Assembly (NCBI RefSeq): GCF_030704535.1
Contig: NC_081822.1
Coordinates: 4,961,501 to 5,025,500 of the forward strand
DNA length: 64,000 nt
Reading direction: 5' to 3'
DNA from: Vitis vinifera
Taxonomy: Eukaryota > Streptophyta > Magnoliopsida > Vitales > Vitaceae
Part shown: one piece after another, positions 1 through 12,437 of the stretch
Layout of the letters: every line of letters begins with the position of its first letter
How positions within the stretch are numbered: position 1 is the first letter of the stretch
Position numbers and translations under genes: made by a program
The notes under the pieces: model-generated
Databases searched by the model: none
Told to the model about the DNA's origin: nothing
Seen by the model: only the letters and a program-made list of their open reading frames with translations

Positions 1-2400
1 CTTAGAGCAGATGCCAATAAACCATGAAAATTCTTTTTTCATGGTAACTATAACTTCTGATATTTAATCAGTCACAAACAGGAAACAAACACTAAAAAAG
101 TGTCCTTGAGGGAATAAAAAGGATATCATTGAGAATATTCAGACTTTTAATAATCTTCCAATACATATATAGAGTAGGTACACATGTTTCATGTTAGCAT
201 ATCACATATGCTCTTATCCTAGGTAACATTTGTCATCTGAGGGGCATGTTCTACTAGCAGAATGGCTAGTATGTAATGGGTTCGAAGGATTCACAAAGTA
301 ATTATCTTTTCTTTTGTCCTCTTTCTAATTGTCAAAACAAGATGAAACTGAGCAACTGATGACCAAGTAAGCAACTTAAAGAACACAGAAATGAACATAT
401 AAGATGTAACTGCGAAGTTAGAGACTAAGAACTTCAGGAACTTGACAAGCAGACTCTCCAAAATTTTGTTTCAGCTATAAGATTAAGACTAAGGCCTGTA
501 GCACATCACATAGATGCCATCCTGCACTAGGAACAAGGAAACTTCAATAAGAACATACACAAGGAAACTTCATTTTTATGTGTGTGAAAGAGAGCATTTA
601 TATAAAACTCTAAGGTGGTGTCTTCAATCAAGGATATCTGTTGGTGAAATGTGCTCTTGTTAACTGACACATTGCCAGCATATATTGCTTGTAAGAATCT
701 TACAAGTTCAAATGTCATAAAGTACCAGCACCGTTTTGTTTTAGAGGTTAGAAATGGTAGCCAATTCAATTAATTTATGAGTTTCATAGATTTCTCTTCA
801 CTATTTTCTTTCTTTTGTTCCTTTTTTCTGGTCCATCTATTTGTGGGTAGACAAGCAACACTTCAGTAGTCAACATTAAACAACATGACATTGACATGGA
901 ACAGCCTAAGGACAAATGTTTGGACAGAAAAAAAAACTACAGAGAAAATTGGCAAAGTTTAACACTAATGTAGAGATTCCCCCCAACAGGCTATGAACTA
1001 AACCATGTGGGGTATGTCAATCCAAAATCCAAACGATGTGCCAAAGTCCAGTTTTGCATCTTCCAAAGTTAAGAAACAGTAATCTTTTCAAATATTCATG
1101 TAATTTCTCTAAAAGCCTGGACAGCATTGAAAATAAATCATCCACAAAAATATAAATGGTGTTTGAAAATGATCCACAAGTCACAGCTTTCGTGTTAACT
1201 TAGTTTCAGTTTAAGAAACTATAAGTTAGGATTAAGAAAAAAAATGATTTAGAATCCAAATCTTTTAAAACAAGTAGGAAAACAGAAAATGTGGCGGATT
1301 ATGTTTTAAACATGGTTTTATGCTTCTTGACTAGTCATGGGCTTTTGCACTAAAAAAAACTTGATTTTGCAAAACTAGGAGTAGAAACAAAGAAGATTCC
1401 TTGATGTGACCAATTTTGTGATCTCCAATACATCACTCCCATAAGAGATTGAAAAAGGCATAGAATTAAAGCAAGATGAATGAAATAAAGGGTGCTTTAC
1501 CATTGAATACCTATCAAAATAAAGGAGAAGTATTTTTAAACAGCTATAAGGGAAGTCATGACACAGAATATTTTAAAGTAGATAAATCATGCTCTTAAAA
1601 AGGTTGACATACATGAATGGTAATAGAAGAAGAGGAGAAAGGCAATATTTGCAAGTATCAAAAACACAAGTTCACATGGTGCAAAAGGGTATTGATGATC
1701 TATATTATTCAAGAACATGGACTCATAGAGTTGAACAGCAAAAAAGAAGTCATGCAGCTGATGCTACATAGTTCTATTCAAGGTTTTGTTGAGTTGAGGT
1801 GGTATTTTGGATGGGAACTATTGTTTAATCAATTCAAATTATGAGCTAATAACAGAATCAGTACAAATTGTAAATCATATGATCCAATCCAGATTCTTGA
1901 AAAAATCATATGAATTCTATTTCAAGGTCTATTTATATAATTTTTCCTTGATGAAGTTTTGGGAGGGAAGTGGGATTTCATTTTTAATCTAATGAAGAAT
2001 AGAAATTATGAGGCAATATTTACTAAGTAATTTAATAAAACAGGTTAGCATGGCCAAAACAGATGTTTGTAAGTTGTTTATTGCAAAAATATAGCTTCTT
2101 GAGTTATATCTAAGGCAGCTGTCAGCCAGGTTGATTGATGAGAAATTAGGAATGCATTAAAAATTGCTTAACATTGCAAATCTGTGTAACTGGCAGAAAT
2201 GTGGGTAGAACTTGTAGTATATTAGCAGTCCATTTTACTTTGACAAATCTCTTATAGTATTAGTAAACAAACAATAATGCAAAGCCAATCAAATGTAATA
2301 AACAGGCAGACAGTAAACCTAAACTGCATGAAATTAATTTCTATATCAGCAAAGCCTGAGTGTAAGTTGCTTACCTGCTTGACTGCAACAGATGAGACCT
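1..2400. other. Intergenic or untranslated DNA, nothing recognised
   Basis: About 2.4 kb of AT-rich sequence with only short open frames (under 100 codons) that resemble no family I know. The right end should include the 3' untranslated region of the RRM gene that ends at 2422 on the minus strand. The left part could be intron or untranslated sequence of a gene outside the window; no splice-bounded coding exon was found to support that. Confidence 0.5.
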
Positions 2401-2421
2401 CGCTATTTGCAAGGAATATCC

Positions 2422-4032
2422 TCAGATGTCATCACCTTCTCCTGATTGCTCAGAATTGGAGTTCAATGGGTTTGCTACATCTTCAGTCTGGTCACTCATT
2501 TTATTTTCTCGTTTCACAAATCTTCTACTACGAGCAACTCGAAGTGGCCTTCCCATAAACATCTGCAGATAACAACTTCTCAGAGAATTTTCTAAATTGA
2601 ATACAATGTGCCTTGTACATTGCCTTTCACATTCTGATGGAGAATGCAACTGACTAATAGAAACATGCCCATGTTGGCAAATGAAAATTTCCAAGTATTC
2701 CAATTATTGAACCAACATTACCTGTCCCTGGAAAGAAGAAAGTGCGGTGTCTGCCTCTTCCTTGGAACCAAAAGAAACAAATCCATACCCAGAGGATCGT
2801 CTAGGATTTTCATGAAAAATAACTTCTGCAGAGACAACATTACAGTTTCCAGAACTAAAGAACTCCCTAAGATCTTTAGCCCTTGCCTGGTATGGCAAAT
2901 TTGCTATAAAAAGGTTGTATGGTGTCACTGGCTTGTGTTGTATAGGAGAAGAAGGTTTCTTCTTTTGGGGGTTGGCATAATTAACCTTTATAGCACGGCC
3001 TTCTAATTCCTACAAAACATTCATTGGATGAATAATCTTCAGGTAAATAAAATGATCGGAGAAAGAAATGAAGTGCATGCGTGGAAACCAAATGAAGCCT
3101 ACACAAAATTACAGGTCCAAGTGAATAACATGCACCAGTCAACCCCCAATATGCCCACTGGCTACACAGGATTCCTGATTACTGAAATCCAAATGATGAA
3201 AAACCTAATAATCAAACCCAAATTTTAATGTCTCGCATCTGATTCCCAAGAACGAAAAATTGGGTACCAATAATACAAAATGGTCCCATTAAAATCCATT
3301 TTAAGTTTTAGTTCCCCTCATTCTGACATAATTGGAATCCACAGATTCAAAAACTTCAATTTTTTTTTTTTCTTTTCTCAGCAATCAAGAGATCCTCGGA
3401 AACAATTAGAGTATCGTAAAGAAACCCAAGAAACAACAACAACAAATATGCTTACATACGATTCGAGATTGGAGAGAGCCGCAAGAGCCTCCTCGGGTGA
3501 GCCCATTGAGATGAACGCCAGACCCCTGTTTCTGGTTTTGTTATGCATCGAAAGCTTAACAAACACACGAAAATAACACAATCCCAATTCCCAAATCAGT
3601 AAATAGAAAAGGAGGAAAAAAAAGGGGGGTGGGGGTGGAAACCAAAACCAATTTGAAAGTGAAGAAAAATAGAACCTCAACGTCTAACACGGTGCCGTAC
3701 TTCTCGAACAGAGACCGGATATCTTGGGCAGTGCAAGTCCAGGGGATGTTCTGTGCTATCAACCTTGTTCGAGAAAATTCTTCTTCTTCGTCATTCTGTG
3801 GGGTGTCAACGGTAACAGCAGTAGAAGGAGAAGCAGGAGGAGGCGATTGAGTTTGGGCTGAAGCAGAGACGTGGAAGAGGTTGATTCTTCTTGTGGTTCG
3901 GAGTGGAAGGGCGTGAGAGAGAGGAGAGAAAGAAGAAGAGAAAGAGAGAATAGAATGTAGAGGTTTCTGGAGTGGTTGAGGTGTTAGAAACGAGGTCGTC
4001 GATGGAAAGCATAGATGCCGAAGTAGTGCCAT
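2422..4032 (-). CDS. Chloroplast RNA-binding protein with two RRM domains (cpRNP-like, 294 aa)
   Basis: Minus-strand gene of four exons: 3676-4032, 3456-3554, 2722-3009 and 2422-2562. All introns are GT-AG and phase 0, and the joined frame is 294 codons plus stop. Residues 1 to about 60 are rich in Ser, Thr, Leu and Arg with few acidic residues, as in a chloroplast transit peptide. An acidic patch (about 79-86) follows, then RRM1 (about 89-165; RNP2-like LIAQNIPW, RNP1-like NRGLAFISM at 128-136) and RRM2 (about 184-260; RNP2 LFIANLPY at 185-192, RNP1 SGYGFVSF at 225-232). The tail is basic (RSRRFVKRE) then acidic. Proteins of this layout (28-33 kDa chloroplast ribonucleoproteins) bind plastid transcripts and affect their stability, processing or editing. 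RNP2 of RRM1 departs from the usual LFVGNL, so the two domains may not bind RNA equally. The target RNAs cannot be told from sequence. The start is the ATG at 4032, which opens the transit-peptide-like region. Confidence 0.9.
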
Positions 4033-4039
4033 TACCCAC

Positions 4040-4784
4040 TATTAGAACTTAGAACTACACTACCTGCTCGCTTCGCTATTTCTCACTACACTGCGTACTC
4101 TGCCAGTCTCTTCGATTGAAGACGATAGAGATATACTGGATAAGGAGGCACCTTGAGATCTTTCTTCCAACACTCAAAACGCGGTCATTTTGATATTACA
4201 ACATTAAATCCTTCGTTTTGGTCTCTTAGGGCTGCGTGTGTGCTAGACTGCTAAACATTTTCAATTGTTTTACTTATTTTTCAAAAATGGTTTTAAAAAA
4301 TAATTATATACATATGAAAAATAATTAAAAATAAATAACTTAATATACAAATCATTTTTCAATCATATTTAAAAATATAAACAACATATTAAAGTTATTT
4401 TAGGTTCCTAAATAAATATTTGTTTTCTAAAACATAAAAAAAAAAATTCAAAATTATTTTTCATAACTATTTTAAAAAATAAATACTAAATAAAAATCGC
4501 ATACTCTTCGTTTGAAAATAAAAATAATGTCCTCTTTACACTCATGAATAGTATCGGTTTAAATTTTTTTTAAAATCATTAAAATTAACTAAAAGATGTG
4601 AAAATTTAGGATAAACTTTGATAAATAATAAAATGATTAATAATAAGTACGTCAATACTATAAATATAATATAATAATTTTGATAACAAAAGAATATGTA
4701 GTAATAAGATATAAGTATTTTAATTTCTTTCCTCCACTTCAACATGAATAAGAAATTGTAGGAGTTTTTCTTTGTGTGACAGAA

Positions 4785-4815
<31 letters not shown>

Positions 4816-5226
4816 CGGATATGTTCAGCCTTGCTCTCAAGGAGGATGATCCATACAGTCTCTTACTCCCTGCAAACGGTAAAATGGCAAGACATGCGTA
4901 ATTGTAGAACCAGTACCCTGTTCGAAAATGGTGCCAATTATGCCGTTCACATGGTCAAAGCATTCAAATTGCAATAGATTGCTTAATTAGTAACTAAACT
5001 CCTCTGGATCACTATTTTCTGGATGATTCCCAAGAAAAAAGGGAAAATGAGAGATTTAGTCCATTAGTCTCTCTGCAAAAATCAGTGACACATTTTTTTA
5101 CAGACAACAAATATATAGTTTCAAGAAAATGCTATCTCAAGTACAATTAGCAACACCATTTGGGATAAATGGACTTTCAAGAACAGAAGAAAAGATGGAA
5201 TCTAAGCAATCCGTGAAAATTTATTA
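4040..5226. other. Intergenic DNA between the RRM gene and the coiled-coil gene
   Basis: This holds the upstream region of the RRM gene (just right of 4032) and, at its right end, the 3' untranslated part of the coiled-coil gene ending at 5227. In between is AT-rich sequence with a dinucleotide tract near 4785. No coding exon is visible. Confidence 0.6.
4785..4809. repeat. (AT)n microsatellite
   Basis: About 12 uninterrupted AT units in the spacer between two minus-strand genes. Likely to vary in length between individuals. Confidence 0.95.
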
Positions 5227-8200
5227 TCACTTCTTATGGAGTCTAGGGTTAGGAGAGTTATGTTGCAAGGGTGATAAAGGCTGCCTTGATGATTCCAGGT
5301 CATTGAAATCAATCTTCCTCTCAATGGGGCTATGCGTCTTGGGGCTACATTTTCGCTTGTTGCCCTGCATGATAGCCAAGGAAATAATATCAGCAAATCA
5401 TATAATCCATGATCATCATCAAGCCAAAACCATTGACAAAAATATTTATGCACTCCATGTGAGTCATCAAGCCAAACAATGTGAGTTAGTTCTTTTTTTT
5501 TTCCCCTTTCTTTTCTTTTCTTTTCTCACCTTGGCAGAAGCGCTACTGATATGTTTTCCACCAGAACCGGGATGGTTCCTTTCTTTGAGGTATTGCTGCA
5601 ACAATCTTTTGTTCTCCTCATCCAATAAGTTGTTTTCATCAAACAACAGCTTCACCTATGTTCATTAAAAAGGTTGTTAAGACTAACTAGGATGGTCTGA
5701 AGCCTACTAAGAATGATGGCTTGACTATATTTCTAACCTCCTCTTCAGCTCTGTGTAGGTTGAGCTTTAAATGTTCCCTTTCATTCTCAAGTGTCTTCAC
5801 TTCAGCAGCAAGTGATAGAACCCTTTGAGTTGATGGCTTCAAGCTACCATAATAAAAGGGGGTATTTCAAAACAACATCAACAACAATAATACTTTGACC
5901 TGAATCTAACACTAACTAAATCAGCCATATAATTTGCTATAATGAGACCTATAAAAAAAATTGCTATAATGAGGAAGAAAAACATACTGATTCCACATTT
6001 TCAGCAACTCTTGGCACAGTTCGTGCTCACTATTTGCCTCCAAGAAATCATGTGCAGTTGCTACCCCTCCATCCTTATTAATTAATGTTGCTAAAACTGA
6101 CTCAAGTAGATTTTCTTCCACAGCTGTGCCATGCACCGATGAATCAACCTTCAAAATGGTTATATGGTGGGTTAGCCTTCAATCATATATAGCATTGAAC
6201 ACCTACTTTGCATGAAATATTATTAGCATTCCATGATCAAAAGAGAAGAGAAGAAAAAAGAAAAAAGGTAGGAGGGAGATTTAGTTGGAAAAAAAACATC
6301 TGCAAATAAGTATCTAGATTGTTTAACTTGAATGACCAAACACTGCCACTATGTATTCAGTTTTTGACAGTATTCCATTCCTTAAAGCCACAAGCGAAGT
6401 CCAATTTCATGTTGGCTAAAGTGGCTAAATCAAAACGAATTATATGGACTAAGAAACACATACGTCATGTTTAGTAATTAACATAAGTCCACCTAAGAAG
6501 GGGATGATCTTGGTGTTTGGATGTTGTGGAATATAAAAAATGCACAAGTTTCCCTTAGATAGGCTCCATGAAACAATTCACCTTAGAAACACAATCTTAG
6601 TTTTAGGATGCAGCAGAATCATCCACTTGGGTTCACTATAGAATTTAAAAAAAAAATTAATATTTCACTGGAGAACAATCCTTGGCTCCATACCAGGGTG
6701 GAGGACTTTTCTCCAACCCCCTTTATGTGGAGAGTCAAGAAGATGCATGCACCTGTATTTTACAAAATGCTTAAGGGAATTTCATAGTTACATTATATTC
6801 TTTTAAGACGAGTAACATATAATGAAGTATTTAATGGAAGTAGCTTATTGCTCAACCCCCTCACACAGTGCATAAGGAGGTTCCTCCATTTGGAAACAAG
6901 ACATTTCACTTAATAAATGGCTGAGGAGATACCGTGACATTACACCAGAAAAACAGAAGAAGCCTTCCACTAAAATCAAAGACAAGAAACCAAGAAATTC
7001 ACATGATGGTAGAGGGCTATATAACAAGCACCGTGCATAAATTTTAGAGTTAAACTGGCCTACAAGAGAAATCCCAACAGCCATAAAAGAACTGAAAATG
7101 CAAAATAAGATGCTAAAACTCCAAAAATGCATCTGCAGAAAAGTAAGGATTTTTTTTTTTAAAAAAAAAAAAGGGAGAAAACATGGAAAGTTATAAGTGG
7201 ATCAATAAGTTACACCATTTAATACATAATAAAATATGTTTCCACATAAATTATTATTTACTAGAAGTCTTTTCTCACATAGATGGGAGAAAAAGTTCCT
7301 AACGTTGTATATATATTGACTCCTCTTTTTGTAGATGAATTCTAAAGCTAGGAGGGCCCTTTCAGGCCCAAAGTGAACAATATCCACATGGTTGAGTGCA
7401 AATCATTACAAATAATATCAAAGTTGATCCTTGATCTCGATGTGGGGGTTTGTTTGGCTTTGGTGAGGGGTGTTTTTCTATTTGTATCTACAATCTCGTG
7501 AGACACAATAAGGATGTTTTGTTTGCATGGGAAGGTGATTGTGATATCCCACATTGGATAGGTGAAAAGTTTCAAGAGTTTATGTGTATGGACACCTTTT
7601 AACATTGTATACACGATTTAAAACCGTGAGGACCGCTTTGAGCCCAAAACAGACAATATCTACACGATTATGAGCATTTGTTGTTTGACTTTGCAATCCC
7701 GTGAGGTACAATGAGAATGTTGTGTTTGCATGGAAGGATAATTGTGATATCCCACATCAGATAAGGGAAAAAGCTTCTAACACTACATATGTATGGACTC
7801 CTCTTAACCTTATAGACGTGTTTTAAAGCCGTGAGGGCCCCTTTGGACCCAAAGCAAACAAACAACGAGTTGTTAGAGCACCATGCACTCATGCACTAGG
7901 AATTGATGAATTATTTCTCAAAAACAGAAGTTTTAGATGCAAAGTACCAGAAAAATAAAGTTTATTTTAGAACAAGGACATTTTTATGAAGCAACACAGG
8001 AAAAAGGGAACCATAATTTTATTTGCTTACATAGAAGACTATGGATAGAATGTGCCCTTACAATTAAGTTTTTAACCTTTGATACCTGGATTCTTTAACT
8101 TTTCGTTGGATGTACCTCTATCGACCTGGCATGACAAGAGTGTGGGTGTGGGATATTTTTTGGATAATGCTATTTTGCTTAAGATATTAACTATTTTTTA

Positions 8201-9313
8201 TATATTTCTTTTTCTAAAGTTTTTTTAAAAACAAGAATATGTTATTTTTTACTTCTTATTGAATTTTTCTTATATATTCAAGTACCATTCAAGATCAATT
8301 TTTCATTCAAGTCCCCGTGTCCTAAAAAAATTTGAGATGTGAAGGATCACACAACTAGACACACCAGCACCCTACACCCACACCTGAACCCATGTTATAT
8401 AGCATTTAACTATGAATTTCAGTTGCAGCTATTTCAATGAACATAAAAGAGAATGTAAATTCACCAATTATACTCAATTTGTCCATCCTTCAGTTCAGCC
8501 ACCTCTTAATTCAGGGTTGAATTCTAACAGGTGCTTTACTCTAAAATTCATGTCTTAAAGATCAGAATATGGTGAGGATTGGAAAGCTCCCTAATCTAAA
8601 ACATCAAGATCATCAAATGCCCCATCATTCCTTTTATGAGATCAGAAAACAATAAGCCCAAGGTAGAGCAAAAACAAAAATTAATTACCGCCCGTAGCTC
8701 ATATTCATGCTTGTAGAACCGCAATTCATCTACCGATCTCCTCAACTCCTCCTCCAACTCACGAACACGCATCTCAGCCTCCTTTGCCCGCTCATCAGCC
8801 TCATTTCCAAAATCCATCAGAGCTTCTCGGTCATGATCGTAGAGAGAGCACTCTTTCTCCCACTTGGAACACTGACTCAAAAGATTCGCACACTCCAAAG
8901 CCAATTTTTGATTCTCCTCAACGAACTTTTTCAGTGCCAATGCATTCATACTCGCTTCAGCCTAAACCCAAAGGGGAAAAAAAAAGGAAAAGGAAAATTA
9001 CCAACATCAAATCCCTAACGCTCGACCAAAAAGCGTTTAAGTAAAGAAGGAAATTTTATTCTCTGTTCCATAGATTCCCAAAGAAAAAAAACCAAAAAAA
9101 GAAAAAGAAAAAAGAACAAACCCTAGTTCGTTCGATGATTTCGTCTTTCTCCTTCAATTTAGAATGAAGATGCAAGCAGCGATCACGGAGTTGGTTTTGG
9201 GCTTCTAAGGAGGCTTGAAGCTTTAACTCCAAAGTTTGTGCAGAAACGGGGAGGCCTAGTGAGTATTGGATAGATTCTTTGATGTAGTCATCAATTTCTT
9301 GAGGAATATCCAT
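5227..9313 (-). CDS. Conserved plant coiled-coil protein of unknown function (331 aa)
   Basis: Minus-strand gene of six exons: 9122-9313, 8689-8961, 5988-6148, 5738-5843, 5530-5655 and 5227-5364. All introns are GT-AG. The intron between exons 3 and 4 splits a codon (2+1); the others are phase 0. The 331-residue product starts MDIPQEIDDYIKESI. It has long heptad-like stretches rich in Glu, Lys and Leu: about 25-63, 65-155 (with the motif YDHDREALMDFGNEADERA) and roughly 205-260 (with LLFDENNLLDEENKRLL). The tail is Ser/Lys/Pro-rich and ends in HKK. I see no enzyme motif, signal peptide or membrane segment. I remember near-identical proteins in other plants, so it is a conserved gene, but no established function. 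A structural or scaffold role is inference from the coiled coils alone. Intron 2 (6149-8688) is 2.5 kb and holds decayed repeats. Confidence 0.88.
7262..7875 (+). repeat. Decayed small LTR-type repeat cluster in an intron
   Basis: Three diverged copies of one unit lie in tandem: about 7262-7404, 7487-7690 and 7691-7875. Shared landmarks are a GATATCCCACATyrGATA box (7541 and 7748; degraded in copy 1), then GGACTCCTCTT, AAAGCCGTGAGGGCCC and GGGCCCAAAGCGGACAAT-like text. Copies 2 and 3 repeat with a period of about 205 bp. After copy 1 comes TTACAAATAATATCAAAG (7403-7420), which resembles a decayed TGGTATCAGAG initiator-Met tRNA primer-binding site. LTR, primer site, short spacer and LTR would fit a TRIM-like retroelement on the plus strand, antisense to the host gene. 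There is no coding capacity. The assignment to TRIM is inference. Confidence 0.6.
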
Positions 9314-10802
9314 TGAAACCCTAGATTTGGTGTTCCGTTGAATAGATTAAGCCCCAAATGTCGCAAGAATCAAAGAAGATTGCAGTCTGGAGTCTTTGAA
9401 GATTAAACCTAAAACACAAGAGAAGACAAGGACGAAGAGGTGGATGAAGAGAGATGCGAGGGTTTTGGTGTGAGGAATTCGGCTTTTGAATTGAAAATGG
9501 GTAGCCGTTAGAGCGTGAGATTTGAAGTGGATGTACACGTGGCAAGTCTTTTTGATATTGGAATTTGGGTCGACTCACCATCTTTCCATTTATATTTCCA
9601 ACTTCCATTTGAGTTCTGCACTCATTAAAATTAGGAAAATATAATAATAATAATAAAAATGGTTTGTTCCACCCAAAAATTTCATGTTTCAGAAAAATTT
9701 GAGAAAAAGAATATATAAAAAAATTAAATGAAAAAAATAAAAAGCTAAATTTAACATCAATAAATTATTTTTATCTCAATAAAAAAAAATCAATTATTTT
9801 AACTCTCCTACATAAAAATTAAATAATTTTAAAATACATAAATTTTTAATTATATTTAATTTTTTATATTTTTCATAATAAAATCAAATATAATTTTTTT
9901 TAATATGATAATTTGGGCCAAACATAAAATAAAAACCAAAAAATAATTGATAAAAATCATTTTCTAACACTATTATTTGTCTTTTTCTTTTTTTTTTTCT
10001 TCTTCCCATACTCAGATTTTATTCTGTATACATGAAATTCTCTTAATTTTATCTTTAATTTGGAAATATTAAATTTTGTTCGTTATTTAATTTATTTTTC
10101 TTCAATAGGTATATATTATAAAGATATATTTATGGATAAAAAATGGCAGGCAGATCACTTGTCTTTAATCACAGCATCATTCGATGGCTAAGTATGAAAA
10201 TACGTGTATATCTTATGGTAATATATTGCGATGGATAATAGTTAATCCTCACTTTGAATAATGGAAGAATGATCACCTTATATTTATATCTCATTTTTTT
10301 AATCTATCTATTTAGTAATTGATGTTTGAATGCCATTAAAAAAATACTTCATATCTAATGAACTTTAAGAAGGGTTTGGTAATACGGGCGGTGAGTTATG
10401 TTTGTATTGTATCAAAATCTAAGTATTCTATCATATAAATCAACTCAAACTTTACACAAATAATAATTATATAAAAATATATAAATTCAAATATTATCTA
10501 ATTATTAAATAAGTAACATGTTATGTAATTCATTTAATTTATTTAATAATTAAGTCCTCCTATTCATCAATAATCGGGTTGAGTTAGGTTTTGTATAAGT
10601 TTATGTGATTAATATTTTAATTAAAGATGCTTTTTATCCAATTGGTCTATTTATTTAAAAATAAATTTAAAATGAGTCAAATATGGATTAAATTGTTTAA
10701 AAGTATAATTAGTTAATTATCTAAATTATTAAATCCATTTAGGTCAAATTTATGTTATATAGATTAATAAAAAAATATTTATTTATTAAACGGATTATAT
10801 AG

Positions 10803-10973
10803 CATAGGAGTGGCAGTTGCCCAACCCCCTTCCCCAAAACTATATAATGTGAAAGTCTAATCATTATGTTAAAGCTCGATATTATTCTAATTTAGGAAAA
10901 AATGTATAGGTACTAAATGAATCTACTATTAAATATTACCCCCCTTAAGCAAAATGTTGATTCCGCCACTAAT
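10803..10973. repeat. Degenerate short dispersed repeat with AGTGGCGGA-like ends
   Basis: The left part reads GGAGTGGCAGTTGCCC and the right part TGATTCCGCCACTA, whose complement is TAGTGGCGGAATCA. A C-rich tract (CCCCCC) lies just inside the right end. The same end motif and C/G-rich tract recur at about 62612-62793, so these are probably two decayed members of one short interspersed family. Boundaries are approximate. Confidence 0.4.
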
Positions 10974-11038
10974 CATACTCTACCAAAACCTACAAAAAAG
11001 GTATTAGCAGATTACATTAAACTTCGTTACCTCTAAGT

Positions 11039-11508
11039 AGGAATGACAACGGGACGGGTCGCCCTAATCCCAACTCCGCCCTGTTTATTAAAAACAATTC
11101 TTATCCCCGTCCTGTTTAAAAAATTAAACGGTTTCCCATACCCGCCTTGCCCCATTTAGTTTTTTTTTTTTTAAATTACTTTTAAAAATTTTAATTACAT
11201 TAAAATAAATATATTTTATAAATAATAAAATTATTATATTTTTTATAACTTATTTAATTAAATTTTTTATTATTATCTATATATTAAAAATAGTAAAATA
11301 AAATTTTAAATTAAATTAATTTTAAAATTAAAATTAAAATTAATTTTATATGTAAACGGGCGGGGCGGGATGGGACAATACTTGAACCCGCCCCAGGTTT
11401 AAAAAAAAAACTCATACCCATTCCAAACTCGTTTATTAAATTTAAACCCCGTCCCATTAGGGACGGAATGGGGTGGGTACCCGAAAAAACCCGCCCCGTT
11501 GCCATCCT
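11039..11508. mobile_element. Foldback (MITE-like) element with GC-rich inverted ends and 11-12 bp target duplication
   Basis: The left end reads AGGAATGACAACGGGACGGG. The complement of the right end reads AGGATGGCAACGGGGCGGGT, so about 20 bp of terminal inverted repeat match with one gap and two or three mismatches. The sequence TTACCTCTAAGT (11027-11038) is repeated exactly at 11508-11519, giving an 11-12 bp target-site duplication depending on how the end base is shared. More CCCGCC and GGGCGGG blocks lie inside each arm around an AT-rich centre. It has no coding frame. Duplications of 9-11 bp are typical of Mutator-like elements, so a non-autonomous MULE is the best guess; a retroposed SINE-type origin is possible. 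Confidence 0.7.
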
Positions 11509-12437
11509 TACCTCTAAGTCCAAAAGATGTAAAAATTAAAAGTTGGATTATTGGTCAACTATTTATCATAAAACAAAATGTTGTCATTGTTCGACCTTTC
11601 AGTCTAAATAGACTTTCTCGACCTTCTTCTTTTAATTTTAACTTCATTTTTTTTTTTATTACTTTTTCAAAAAAAAATTTACCTCCAAATTCATCCTAAT
11701 GAAATGTCTGACCAAAAGCAACAAGAAGAATAGAAAGAAACAAATAGAACTCCAAAATTTGATTGGCGTGTTTACACTTTATATTCTGATTAGAAAACGA
11801 GTTAAAAATAGGAATAATTGACTTTGAGTTGGTTACCATTAGTAAGGAACCAATGAAGTGTATTTATAATGAGATTATAAAAAATAAAAATCTATTATTT
11901 TTTTCTTATCATCAAATATTTAAATATATAATAAATTGGAGCCTCACTTCATATTTTGAGGATTCATAATAATATTTAGCTTCGGTGTATATATTTAATT
12001 TGATTAGGTGAACATATTAATAGGATTTGTATTTTGAGATGTATATAGATAATATATGAGTGTGTAAATAGGATGGGGTGTAGAGATATTAAAATTCAAA
12101 TTGAAGGGATTTCTAACCATCATAGATGGCAGCACTGCAAAGCTTGGAGGGTGATTCATGATTTCAAAATCTCCTAGGAGTTCTAAATGTACATATATAA
12201 TTCTTTTTTAGCACTGTTTGCAATTGTGTTACCCTGATAAAGGAAGTTTACACCAAGGAAAAATTCAACATAGCGTGACAATCAAGAAATGAATGCATAA
12301 TTTTATGTTACAGCCACAAAAAATCAACTTGCACATGTGCGCAAAAAAAAAAAAAAAAAGACAAACCAACAAGTTTGCAAAATATGGTCAAACTGATACA
12401 TCTATCTGCTCAAAACCTAGAAAAGAATGTGCTTCAT

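Larger units (their letters stand above)
9609..12437. other. AT-rich intergenic DNA
   Basis: No gene is visible. It contains a foldback element (11039-11508) and a degraded short repeat (about 10803-10973), described separately. The rest is A/T homopolymer-rich spacer and the 3' flank of the gene ending at 12438. The right flank of the coiled-coil gene (9314-9608) should hold its promoter; no clear TATA box stood out. Confidence 0.6.

Noticed and set aside
280-300. GGTTCGAAGG resembling a tRNA T-loop
   Set aside because: It breaks the B-box consensus in the last positions and no cloverleaf fits around it.
5129-5668. 179-codon plus-strand open frame
   Set aside because: It is the antisense shadow of exons 5 and 6 of the minus-strand coiled-coil gene, whose splice sites and conserved protein are clear.
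11311-11523. 70-codon open frame across the foldback element
   Set aside because: It reads through the GC-rich inverted arm and AT-rich core; composition explains the frame.
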